Part shown: piece by piece, positions 8,376 through 16,222 of the stretch
Layout: each line of letters opens with the position of its first letter
How positions within the stretch are numbered: position 1 is the stretch's first letter
From: CAVUMR01 sp963742715
Lineage (GTDB): Bacteria; Actinomycetota; Actinomycetes; Mycobacteriales; Micromonosporaceae
Reading direction: 5' to 3'
DNA: 64,000 nt
Assembly: GCA_963742715.1 (NCBI GenBank)
Contig: CAVUMR010000002.1
Coordinates: 1,116,001-1,180,000 of the forward strand
Position numbers and translations under genes: made by a program
Notes under the pieces: model-generated
Databases searched by the model: none
Seen by the model: only the letters and a program-made list of their open reading frames with translations
What the model was told of the DNA's origin: nothing

Positions 8376-8592
8376 CTAACGGTGTCCCCTCCCGTGCGCG
8401 CGACCCATTCGGATGCGCAATTCCGTTTCAACCGGTCACGGTTCCGGCGAACCCTCTCCGCACAGCTGGTTTCCGCACGTTGGAGCGCCGAGACATCGCC
8501 CCGACCGATTGAATGTGTCGGTTCTCGCATGATCCCACGTACCTTCGTCCGATTCCACAGCGTGTTCGCTATATGACCGGATTGTTGCGGAG

Positions 8593-9318
8593 CTAACGTT
8601 CGACCCGAGCCCAGCGGGAGATCCGGACGGTCACTCCGGGCGACGTGTGGGCCAGTGGTACGGCCTCCGGTGCCGGCACGCCGGCCGCGGCGAGCAGCGT
8701 CTCGTCCCACTCCGGTACGGCCGCCCGATGCAGCGGCCAGGGCGGATGCTCGGCCAGCGCCGTGATCAACCGGCCGGCGAACCGGGCGTACAGCCGGTGC
8801 CGCTCGGTGAGGAAGAGTTCGAGTTCGTCGAGCGCGTCGGGTGCCACCGCCGTACCCGACTCGACCACCACCCGACAGCCCGCGCCGCTCGGCCCGGGCC
8901 ACCGGCGTCGACTCGCATAGCTGGTACGCCCGTCACTGGTCCGTACCGACATGTCCGACCAGGAGTACGGCAGGCCGTAGCCGACACGGCCACCCAGTAC
9001 CGCGGGGAGCCGGGCGGCGTCCAGCGAGAAGAACCAGATGCCGGTCGTACCGTCCGGCGCCCGCACGTAGGTACGCACGTTCGTCTCCGGGAACGCCGAC
9101 AGCCACGGCAGTACCGGCAGGCCGGGCGCGCGTACCTCGGACATCAGGAACGGCACCAGGCCGATCCAGGCGTACCCGTCGTGCGTCTGCACCTCGAGTG
9201 GTCGCGGTAGCAGTCGCTGGATCGTGGCCGCCGGGTACCGCCAGTGCAGGAAGGAGAGCTGGCTCCAGCGCTGGTACATCACCGGCCGGTCTACCCGCGG
9301 CGACGCCGGTGCGCGCAT
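8593..9318 (-). CDS. YqjF-like DUF2071 protein
   Basis: A 241-aa protein of the DUF2071 (YqjF) family, related in fold to acetoacetate decarboxylase but of unknown reaction. Family features are YQRWSQLSFLHWRYP near the start, LLPRPLEVQTHDGYAWIGLVPF, and FPETNVRTYVRAPDGTTGIWFFSLDA in the middle. It is complete, soluble and not obviously in an operon: 217 bp separate it from the ArsR gene on the same strand and about 120 bp from the tRNA gene. Confidence 0.85.
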   Translation of the reverse strand: MRAPASPRVDRPVMYQRWSQLSFLHWRYPAATIQRLLPRPLEVQTHDGYAWIGLVPFLMSEVRAPGLPVLPWLSAFPETNVRTYVRAPDGTTGIWFFSLDAARLPAVLGGRVGYGLPYSWSDMSVRTSDGRTSYASRRRWPGPSGAGCRVVVESGTAVAPDALDELELFLTERHRLYARFAGRLITALAEHPPWPLHRAAVPEWDETLLAAAGVPAPEAVPLAHTSPGVTVRISRWARVER

Positions 9319-9439
9319 CGGTGGTCCCTACCGGCGGAGGCGGCTCCGCGATTGTGTCTGTGTCGACGACCTGTGCGTCTCGACGAGCTGGCCGTCTCGC
9401 TGACGTGACCGTCTGGATGAGGTGTTACCCGAATGGTGA

Positions 9440-9516
9440 TGGTGCCCCCGGTGGGACTCGAACCCACACTGGCGGAGGTTTGAGCTCCGTGACTCTGCCG
9501 TTTGGTCTACAGGGGC
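9440..9516 (-). tRNA. tRNA with CAA anticodon (nominally Leu), short variable loop, encoded CCA
   Basis: Minus-strand cloverleaf: acceptor GCCCCTG/CGGGGGC with discriminator A and an encoded CCA (9440-9442); anticodon stem CGGAG/CTCCG with loop CTCAAAC, giving anticodon CAA (reads UUG, Leu); T arm GTGGG-TTCGAGT-CCCAC. The D stem has three good pairs. The variable loop is only 5 nt (CCAGT), whereas normal bacterial tRNA-Leu is class II with a long variable arm. Identity is therefore uncertain: the anticodon says Leu, the body does not. It lies just upstream of, and divergent from, the ANTAR regulator gene. Confidence 0.85.
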
Positions 9517-9611
9517 GTCCAGCCTGACCAGCTTACCGACTAGGCTTCGGCACGTTGGGGCAGGGAGGCGCAGTCGGCGCGCTGGGACTGCCGGGCGGAA
9601 GGTGGTTGAGA

Positions 9612-10235
9612 GTGTCGGAGGGGCAGCCCCGCCGGGTGCTGATCGCGGAGGACGAGGCGCTCATCCGGTTGGACCTCAAGGAAATGCTGATCGAGGAGGG
9701 ATACGACGTCGTCGGCGAGGCCGGGGACGGCGAGACCGCCGCTCGGTTGGCCGAGGAACTGCGCCCCGATCTGGTGATCCTCGACATCAAGATGCCGATC
9801 CTGGACGGGATCGCGGCCGCGGAACGGATAGCCGGTCCGCGCATCGCGCCGGTGGTCATCCTGACCGCGTTCAGCCAACGGGATCTGGTGGAAAAGGCAC
9901 GCGCCGCCGGCGCAATGGCCTATCTGGTCAAGCCATTCCAGAAGAGCGACCTGATACCCGCCATCGAAATCGCGCTGTCCCGGTTCGTGGAGCTCACCTC
10001 GCTGGAGCGGGAGGTCGCCGACCTCACCGATCGGCTGGAGACCCGCAAGATCGTCGACCGCGCGAAGGGTCTGCTCATGCACCGGCACGGGTTGTCCGAG
10101 CCGGACGCGTTCCGGTGGATCCAGCGCACCGCGATGGACCGGCGCGCGTCGATGCGGGAGATCGCGGCGGCGATCGTCGAGCACCTCCTCGCCGAGGACA
10201 GCGCCGACCAGCTGCCGACCGGCCCGCCCACCTGA
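9612..10235 (+). CDS. pdtaR: ANTAR-domain response regulator, PdtaR-like
   Basis: A 207-aa two-domain regulator. The receiver domain (about residues 8-122) has the acidic pair Glu13/Asp14, phosphoacceptor Asp58 in LVILDIKMP, Thr in VILTAFS and the Lys of YLVKPF. The C-terminal ANTAR domain (about 135-197: LTDRLETRKIVDRAKGLLMH, then AFRWIQRTAMDRRASMREIA) binds tandem-hexaloop RNA to act as an antiterminator once phosphorylated. GTG 9612 (MSEGQPRR) gives the usual length; longer in-frame starts add no domain. Its position close to polA matches the Rv1626 neighbourhood in mycobacteria. The kinase is not in this window. Confidence 0.92.
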   Translation: MSEGQPRRVLIAEDEALIRLDLKEMLIEEGYDVVGEAGDGETAARLAEELRPDLVILDIKMPILDGIAAAERIAGPRIAPVVILTAFSQRDLVEKARAAGAMAYLVKPFQKSDLIPAIEIALSRFVELTSLEREVADLTDRLETRKIVDRAKGLLMHRHGLSEPDAFRWIQRTAMDRRASMREIAAAIVEHLLAEDSADQLPTGPPT

Positions 10236-10575
10236 CCTGCCCACCGACCTGACCGTCCATCGCCCGACCCTTGTCGGGTACCGGTGGTCATACCCCGCAC
10301 GCGAGGGCGACAAGTGGTGTCAACCGGACGGTGCCCCGTGATGCCGGACTGTCCGCGGCTGCCAACCTGACCGGATTTGTCATCCAAGGTGGACTTCGCG
10401 GATGGCCGCCGACGCAACGGATCGAGGTTGCAAATGCGACAGAGCTTCGTCACGACACGGTAAAGACGGCGCACGGGAGGATTACCGGGGTCCTGCCGTA
10501 CGGTTACGGTGACCTCCTCTGGAGGGAGGACGGGTCGCCGTCCGGGCGGCTCGTGCACTAGTCAAGGAGACGTGC
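10236..10575. other. Intergenic region upstream of the binding lipoprotein (340 bp)
   Basis: Non-coding by appearance. It holds the promoter region of the following lipoprotein gene and an imperfect inverted repeat (GGAGG near 10477, CGGTGACCTCC near 10510) that could form a leader hairpin. A Shine-Dalgarno AAGGAG at 10564-10569 belongs to the next gene. An open frame of 96 codons here resembles nothing and is not called. Confidence 0.6.
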
Positions 10576-11901
10576 ATGGCTCACTTGAAGCTGTTGCGCG
10601 CGGCTGCCATTGCATCGGCAGCGCTCGTCTTCGCGGCTGGCTGCGGCGGAGACGGCGACAGCAGCGGCGATAGCAATAGCGGTGGCACGAAGACTGTCGA
10701 CATCTACGGCACCGACGGCAACATGGGTAACGCGCTCGGTGAGAAGTTCACCGATCAGGGCGCGCTGGCGGGAATGAAGGGCACCACCCCGCTGACGAAG
10801 TTGAGCGATGACTTCAAGAACCGGCTGCTCAAGGTGGACCCCAAGCTCAAGGACTTCAACTACGCCGGTGAGTCCTACGACGCGGTCACCATCATCTCGC
10901 TCGCCGTGGAAACCGCGCGGACGACGAAGGCGACCGATTTCGCCAAGTTCATCAATGGCGTGACCACTATTGGTACGAAGTGCACCACCTTCAAGGACTG
11001 CAAGGCGCTGGTCGGGCAGGGCAAGGACATCGACTACGACGGTGTCACCGGCCCGCTCGAGTTCGCCCAGGCCGGCGAGCCGTCGGTGGCGAGCTTCGCG
11101 ATCCTGCAGTTCGGCAAGGACAACAAGCTCAACGACAGCCTGACCAAGTACGTCGAGGCTGGCGACCAGTCGAAGGCCACCAAGGACCAGCCGACCGCAC
11201 CGGCGGCGTCCACCCCGGCAAAGGGTGCTCCGCTCAAGATCGGCACGCTGCTCCCGCAGACTGGTGACCTCGCGTTCCTCGGACCCCCCGAGTTCGCTGG
11301 TGTGGAGCTTGCCAAGCAGGAGGTCAACGCCGGTGGCGGCGTGCTGGCCAAGCCCATCGTGACGGTCAAGGGCGACTCCGGCGACACGTCGACGAACATC
11401 GCCGCGCAGACGGTCGACAAGGAGCTGCAGCAGGGCGTCAGCGCCATCATCGGTGCGGCGGCGTCCGGTGTGTCGCTCAAGGTCATCGACAAGATCGTCG
11501 GTGCCGGCGTCGTCCAGTTCTCGCCGGCGAACACCTCCGACGAGCTGACCACGTACAAGGACAAGGACCTGTACTTCCGTACCGCTCCGCCGGACGTCGT
11601 ACAGGCGCAGGCGTTGGCCGACCAGATCGTGGCCGACGGCAACCAGAAGGTGTACCTGCTGGCCCGTAACGACTCGTACGGCAAGGGCCTGATGGAGAAC
11701 ACCAAGAAGGACCTGATCGACGCGGGTATCAAGGAATCGAACATCAAGACCGCGCTGTACGAGACCAAGGCGACCGAGTTCACGGCGGAAGTGAACAACA
11801 TCAAGAGCTTCCGTCCGGACGCCGCGGTGGTGATCGGCTTCGACGAGTCGGCCACCATTCTGAAGAGCATGAACGAGCAGGGAGTCGGCCCGAAGCGCTG
11901 A
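10576..11901 (+). CDS. Branched-chain amino-acid-type binding lipoprotein with circularly permuted halves
   Basis: A 441-aa exported lipoprotein (signal peptide with lipobox FAAGC, Cys23) of the LivJ/type I periplasmic-binding family, but in the wrong order. Residues 40-186 (VDIYGTDGNMGNALGE, LKDFNYAGESYDAV, KCTTFKDC, DIDYDGVTGPLEF) match what is normally the C-terminal half. After a linker at about 187-218 rich in Ala/Pro/Thr/Lys, residues 219-441 (LKIGTLLPQTGDLAFLGPPE, SANTSDEL-type block, FDESATILKSMNEQGVGPKR) match the normal N-terminal half. The end (GVGPKR-stop) and the beginning (TKTVDIYG) would join seamlessly in a usual homologue, so nothing seems lost. Shine-Dalgarno AAGGAG at 10564 and a downstream terminator suggest an expressed monocistronic gene. 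The ligand may be a branched-chain amino acid for the LivHMGF system nearby. Confidence 0.9.
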   Translation: MAHLKLLRAAAIASAALVFAAGCGGDGDSSGDSNSGGTKTVDIYGTDGNMGNALGEKFTDQGALAGMKGTTPLTKLSDDFKNRLLKVDPKLKDFNYAGESYDAVTIISLAVETARTTKATDFAKFINGVTTIGTKCTTFKDCKALVGQGKDIDYDGVTGPLEFAQAGEPSVASFAILQFGKDNKLNDSLTKYVEAGDQSKATKDQPTAPAASTPAKGAPLKIGTLLPQTGDLAFLGPPEFAGVELAKQEVNAGGGVLAKPIVTVKGDSGDTSTNIAAQTVDKELQQGVSAIIGAAASGVSLKVIDKIVGAGVVQFSPANTSDELTTYKDKDLYFRTAPPDVVQAQALADQIVADGNQKVYLLARNDSYGKGLMENTKKDLIDAGIKESNIKTALYETKATEFTAEVNNIKSFRPDAAVVIGFDESATILKSMNEQGVGPKR

Positions 11902-11929
11902 GCCGTCGCTCGACCTCGTAGTACACGTC

Positions 11930-11961
11930 GGGTCCGGCGGGGCAACTGCCCTGCCGGACCC
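11930..11961 (+). terminator. Terminator hairpin after the binding lipoprotein
   Basis: Inverted repeat with 14-bp arms GGGTCCGGCGGGGC / GCCCTGCCGGACCC (one mismatch) and loop AACT, starting 28 bp after the stop codon. It has no T-run, as is common in high-GC actinobacteria. Confidence 0.75.
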
Positions 11962-12093
11962 GAACTGTGTCATGGTCACCCCGACCCGTTACTCCCGGCG
12001 GCGTTCCGCCGACGGTGGACCGGACCGTCCCGGCGTCGGGTGTGGACGTAAACCCTGGTGCGGTGCCCGGTGCCGGACCGCGATGATGCCGGG

Positions 12094-13125
12094 ATGACCG
12101 TTGACCAGGAAACCGGCCCCGGCTGTCCGGTTGCCGCAGGTGGCAACCGGCTCGAATGGCGGCAGCTGCCACCGGCCATCCGGGGTGGAATCGAGGCCCG
12201 CCTCGGCGCGACGGTGACCGCGGCGGCGAGCCAGGCCGGCGGCTTCTCACCGGGTCTCGCGGCCCGCCTCGTCCTGTCCGACGGCCGGCGGGTCTTCGTG
12301 AAGGCGATCAGCGCGGACCAGGCGCCGTCCGGGCCGTCCGTGTACCGGCGCGAGGCGCGGGTCGCGGCGGCGCTGCCGTCCACGGTGCCGGCTCCACGGC
12401 TGCTCTGGACGCTCGATGAGGACGGTTGGGTGGTACTCGCCCTGGAGGACATCGAGGGACGGCCACCGAGCGTGCCGTGGCGGGCCGCTGAACTGCGCCA
12501 GGTGCTGGATTCGTTGGTTGGCCTGGCCGAGGTACTGACGCCGGCTCCGGTTCCGGTGGCGCGGATGGTCGACGTACTCGACGAGGACTTCCGCGCCTGG
12601 CGCCGCTTCGCCGGGCAGGAGGACATCGGGCTGCCGGAGGGCTCGACAGTCCACCGTCCAGCGGCGGCCGTGCCGGCCGTGGACCGGTTGCGGGAGCTGT
12701 CGCCGTGGGCCGCCGCGAACCGGGAACGCCTCGCCGAGCGGGAAGCCGGCTGGGCCGCGCTCGCCGACGGTGACAGCCTGCTTCACGGGGACCTTCGGGC
12801 GGACAACCTGCTGCTGACCCCGGACGGTCGGGTTGTCGTGGTGGACTGGCCCTGGGCCTGCATCGGAGCGCCCTGGGTGGACCTGGTGTTCATGCTGCCC
12901 AGCATCGCGATGCAGGGCGGTGCCGACCCGGAGACGATCGTCCGCGAGCATCCCCTGCTCCGGCAGGTACCGGCCGACGCGGTGACCGCGGTACTCACCG
13001 CGCTCGCTGGATTCTTCGTGGAGTCAGCTCTGCAGCCGCCCCCGCCCGGACTGCCGACGGTACGTGCGTTCCAGCGCGGGCAGGGGCTCGCGGTGCTCGA
13101 CCTGATCCGCCGCCGGATCGACTGA
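12094..13125 (+). CDS. Aminoglycoside phosphotransferase (APH)-fold small-molecule kinase
   Basis: A 343-aa member of the APH/choline-kinase fold. The Lys of VFVKAISAD and the REARVAAALP helix correspond to the N-lobe ATP site. The catalytic loop is LLHGDLRADNLLL (Asp as base, Asn as metal ligand), followed by VVVDWPWACIGAPWVDLVF with the DFG-like metal Asp. ATG 12094 is preferred over GTG 12058 as it starts next to the domain, though neither has a good ribosome site, so it may be leaderless. The substrate is unknown; most chromosomal homologues are not antibiotic kinases. It converges on livF. Confidence 0.85.
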   Translation: MTVDQETGPGCPVAAGGNRLEWRQLPPAIRGGIEARLGATVTAAASQAGGFSPGLAARLVLSDGRRVFVKAISADQAPSGPSVYRREARVAAALPSTVPAPRLLWTLDEDGWVVLALEDIEGRPPSVPWRAAELRQVLDSLVGLAEVLTPAPVPVARMVDVLDEDFRAWRRFAGQEDIGLPEGSTVHRPAAAVPAVDRLRELSPWAAANRERLAEREAGWAALADGDSLLHGDLRADNLLLTPDGRVVVVDWPWACIGAPWVDLVFMLPSIAMQGGADPETIVREHPLLRQVPADAVTAVLTALAGFFVESALQPPPPGLPTVRAFQRGQGLAVLDLIRRRID

Positions 13126-13207
13126 CCGGCGCCGTGGGTCCCGCACTACCGCCCGGTGTACCGCCCGCTTGAGTGAGTGGCTCAGCGGGCGGTACAACGG
13201 GCGACGG

Positions 13208-14113
13208 TCACACCTGCGCGAGGGTCCCGAGGTACAGCTCGATGACCTTCGGGTCGGTCAGCAGCCGGTCGCCGCTGTCCGTGTACGCGTTGCGGCCCTG
13301 GTCCAGCACGTAGCCGCGGTCGCAGATCTGCAGGCAACGGCGGGCGTTCTGCTCGACCATGATGATCGACACCCCGGCCGCGTTGATCCGCTTGCACCGG
13401 ATGAACACCTCGTCCTGCAGCGCGGGGGACAGGCCGGCGGACGGCTCGTCCAGCAGCAGCACGCTGGGCTCCATCATCAGCGCCCGACCCATCGCCACCA
13501 TCTGGCGCTCGCCACCGGACAGCGAACCCGCCTTGGTACGACGTCGCTCGGCGAGTAGCGGGAACAGGGAGGTGACGAACTCGAAGCGCGGGCCGAACAG
13601 CTTGGGCCGCAGGTACAGGCCCATCTGCAGGTTCTCCTCGATGGTCAGCGAGGGGAACACGTTGTTGTTCTGCGGGACGTACCCGACGCCCTTACTGACC
13701 AGCTCGTGCGCCGGCGCGTTGGTGATGTCCGTACCGCGCAGCGTGACCGAGCCGGAGCGTACCTTCACCAGGCCGAAAAGCGACTTGAGCAGGGTGGACT
13801 TGCCGGCACCGTTCGGGCCGATGATGCCCACCAGCTCGCCGTCGTTGAGGTAGAAGTCGCACCCGCTGAGGATGTTCACCCCGGGCAGGTAACCGGCGAT
13901 CACCTCGTCGGCCCGCAGCAGCGCCTCGGTGGCGAGGCGGGAGTGCTCGTCCCGGCTGGCGGCGAGCTCGGCATCGGTGTGCCGGGCCTGCACCGGACGC
14001 TGCGCGGCGTCGGCCGGCGCCGCAGCGTGGGTCGGCGCCGCAGCCGGGGTCGACCCCTCGGCCGGAGCGGCCCGATCGTCCGGTGCCGGTGGCGTACTGG
14101 TCGGCCCGCTCAT
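13208..14113 (-). CDS. livF: Branched-chain amino-acid ABC transporter ATPase LivF
   Basis: A 301-aa ATPase of the LivF type. Walker A is GPNGAGKST, the Q-loop is YVPQNNNVFPSLT, the signature is LSGGERQM, Walker B is LLLDEPSAGLSP, and the switch is IIMVEQNAR, a glutamine-containing LivF hallmark. The N-terminus has about 60 extra residues of Ala/Pro/Thr-rich sequence before the first strand (LLRADEVIAGY). Start ATG 14113 overlaps the livG stop by 4 bp. It is last in the livHMGF operon and pairs with LivG. Confidence 0.95.
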   Translation of the reverse strand: MSGPTSTPPAPDDRAAPAEGSTPAAAPTHAAAPADAAQRPVQARHTDAELAASRDEHSRLATEALLRADEVIAGYLPGVNILSGCDFYLNDGELVGIIGPNGAGKSTLLKSLFGLVKVRSGSVTLRGTDITNAPAHELVSKGVGYVPQNNNVFPSLTIEENLQMGLYLRPKLFGPRFEFVTSLFPLLAERRRTKAGSLSGGERQMVAMGRALMMEPSVLLLDEPSAGLSPALQDEVFIRCKRINAAGVSIIMVEQNARRCLQICDRGYVLDQGRNAYTDSGDRLLTDPKVIELYLGTLAQV

Positions 14114-15240
14114 CGCTCGTCCTCCATGCCCTCGGCGTCCGAGGGGGTGTCCCGCTGGTGCCGCGGCTCCGCTGGATCCTGGGCCGGCCGCCCGAACACG
14201 CTGAGCGCGGCCTCGTCGTCGGTGGCCAGCACGTCGATGTCCAACCCGCTCTGCGCGGCGATCTCGGCGTTGGCCGCGGCCAACGCGGCCTGCTCCTCCT
14301 CGAACGTGAGCGGCTGGTCGTGGTGGGCACCGAGATACGCGTCGACCACGTCGGAGTTCTGCGCGATCGAATGCGGGGGACCCTCGGCGATGATCTTGCC
14401 CTGCGCCATCACCACGACCCAGTCGGAGATCTCCCGGACCACGTCCATGTCGTGTTCCACGAAGATCACCGTCATGCCCTCGTCGCGCAGCGACTTCACG
14501 TGTTCCAGCAGGCTCTGGGCCAGCGCCGGGTTCACCCCGGCCATCGGCTCGTCGAGCATGACGACCTGCGGCGAGACCATCAACGCCCGGGCCATCTCCA
14601 GCAACTTGCGCTGGCCGCCGGACAGCGTGCCGGCGAAGTCCTTCGCCTTGGCGTCCAGCTTGAACCGGGCCAGCAACTCCATCGCCCGCTCGGTGCTGCG
14701 CTTCTCCTCGGCGCGCCACAGTGGCGGTACCAGCGCGGCCAGGAACTTCTCACCGGTCTGACCGACCGCGCCGAGCCGCATGTTCTCCAGCACGGTCAGC
14801 TTGGCCAGCGCCTTGGTGAGCTGGAAGGTCCGTACCACCCCGAGCCGGGCCATCTTGTACGACGCCAGCCCGGACAGCGACCGGCCGTCCCAGGACTCGC
14901 TCTGCGCGTTCCACCGGTCGTAGTAGGTCCAGGTGCCCTGGTTGGGTCGGTCGAAGCCGGTGAGCAGGTTGAACAGGGTCGTCTTGCCGGCGCCGTTCGG
15001 CCCGATCAGGCCGGTGATGCAGCCGCGGGGGATCTCCAGGTGCTCGACGTCCACGGCAACCAGGCCGCCGAACGAGCGCACCATCGAGTCGACCACCATG
15101 ATCGGGTCGGGCTTGCCGATCCCGGGGGTCCACTCGACGCCGTCGAGCAGGGCCCGGGCCTCGGCCGCGGTCCGCCGCGGCGGCTGGGCGTCGCCGGCGT
15201 CGACCGTGCCGGTGGTACCGGCGGTGGGTTCAGCGGGCAT
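14110..15240 (-). CDS. livG: Branched-chain amino-acid ABC transporter ATPase LivG
   Basis: A 376-aa LivG-type ATPase, longer than the usual 250-300 because of an N-terminal stretch of about 45 residues and a C-terminal tail of about 80. Core motifs are GPNGAGKTTLFNLLTGF, VRTFQLTKAL, LSGGQRKLLEMARALM, VVMLDEPMAGVNP and VIFVEHDMD; the C-terminal LivG motif GPPHSIAQNSDVVDAYLG is present. The tail after about residue 295 is acidic and low in complexity. ATG 15240 overlaps the end of livM by 11 bp. Confidence 0.95.
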   Translation of the reverse strand: MPAEPTAGTTGTVDAGDAQPPRRTAAEARALLDGVEWTPGIGKPDPIMVVDSMVRSFGGLVAVDVEHLEIPRGCITGLIGPNGAGKTTLFNLLTGFDRPNQGTWTYYDRWNAQSESWDGRSLSGLASYKMARLGVVRTFQLTKALAKLTVLENMRLGAVGQTGEKFLAALVPPLWRAEEKRSTERAMELLARFKLDAKAKDFAGTLSGGQRKLLEMARALMVSPQVVMLDEPMAGVNPALAQSLLEHVKSLRDEGMTVIFVEHDMDVVREISDWVVVMAQGKIIAEGPPHSIAQNSDVVDAYLGAHHDQPLTFEEEQAALAAANAEIAAQSGLDIDVLATDDEAALSVFGRPAQDPAEPRHQRDTPSDAEGMEDER

Positions 15241-16219
15241 CGAGCGTCACCTCCCTGCGGTCGCCGAAGATACCCTCCGGCCGGAACGCCATCAGGAGCA
15301 CAAGGGCCACACCCACCAGCATGAACCGGATGGCCCCCTGGCCCGACTCGCTGGTGATCACATCGGGTAGCCAGCCGATGTTCTGCCCGGCTCTACCGAG
15401 CAGATCCTCGGTCACCGAGAACAACGCCCAGAAGATCATCGAGCCGATGACGGGACCGAGCACCCGGGCGGTACCGCCGAGAATGACGGCCGCGTACGCG
15501 AAGAACGTGACCGCGTTCTGATAGGTGTCGGGAATGACCGAGCGGGACGCGGTCGCGTCGAAGATTCCGCCCAACGCGCCGATCGCGCCGCCCAGCATCA
15601 GGGCCTGCATCTTGTACCAGTAGACGTTCTTGCCCAGTGCCCGGGCGGCGTCCTCGTCCTCCCGGATGGCTTTCTGCACCCGCCCCCACGGGCTGCGCAT
15701 CAGCAGCCACACCAGTACGCAGGTCGCCGCCACGAGTAGCCAGCCGATGAACAGCACCCACAGGTCCTGGCCGCGGAAGATGACCCCCAACGGCCGGTAC
15801 ACCTTCTGCAGGTCTATCGGACTCAGTGAATAGAACGAGTCGGAATAGCCGAACAAGCCGCTGGTCGAGTTGGTGACCGAGGTCGCCTGCGGCGTTCGGA
15901 ACACCGTCCTGAGGATCTCGGCCGCGGCGATCGTCACGATGGCCAGATAGTCCGCCCGCAGCCGCAGCGTCGGTACGCCGAGCAGCAGCGCGAGGACGAC
16001 CGCGGCGAGCAGCCCGATGACGATGCCGACCCAGTAGTTGCCGTGGAACTTGACCACCGTGGAGGCCACGCCGAAGCCGCCGACCATGGCGAACGCGACC
16101 TGGCCGAAGTTCAACAGGCCGGCGTACCCGAACTGGATGTTCAGGCCGATGGCGAGCAGCGCGTAGTAGATCGTGTCGCCACCGACGATCGCCTTCAGCG
16201 CGTTCTGCAGGATGTCCAT
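15230..16219 (-). CDS. livM: Branched-chain amino-acid ABC transporter permease LivM
   Basis: A 329-aa membrane permease of the LivM type. It starts with a short amphipathic stretch, then YYALLAIGLNIQFGYAGLLNFGQVAF, the conserved LivM TM block. The motif LRADYLAIVTIAAAEILR and the EAA-like cytosolic loop SPWGRVQKAIREDEDAARALGKN follow. About eight membrane segments are present. It starts 3 bp after the livH stop and overlaps livG, so it is part of one transcript. Confidence 0.95.
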   Translation of the reverse strand: MDILQNALKAIVGGDTIYYALLAIGLNIQFGYAGLLNFGQVAFAMVGGFGVASTVVKFHGNYWVGIVIGLLAAVVLALLLGVPTLRLRADYLAIVTIAAAEILRTVFRTPQATSVTNSTSGLFGYSDSFYSLSPIDLQKVYRPLGVIFRGQDLWVLFIGWLLVAATCVLVWLLMRSPWGRVQKAIREDEDAARALGKNVYWYKMQALMLGGAIGALGGIFDATASRSVIPDTYQNAVTFFAYAAVILGGTARVLGPVIGSMIFWALFSVTEDLLGRAGQNIGWLPDVITSESGQGAIRFMLVGVALVLLMAFRPEGIFGDRREVTLDAR

Positions 16220-16222
16220 TCG

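Noticed and set aside
10271..10561. A 96-codon open frame before the permuted binding lipoprotein
   Set aside because: No ribosome site, no motif, and it occupies the probable promoter region.
10576..11901. Reading the binding protein as two broken pseudogene pieces
   Set aside because: One uninterrupted frame with signal peptide, intact lipobox, proper linker and a terminator argues for a working permuted protein rather than decay.
12094..13125. Calling the APH-fold protein an aminoglycoside-resistance enzyme
   Set aside because: Only the general kinase motifs are present; nothing indicates an aminoglycoside substrate.
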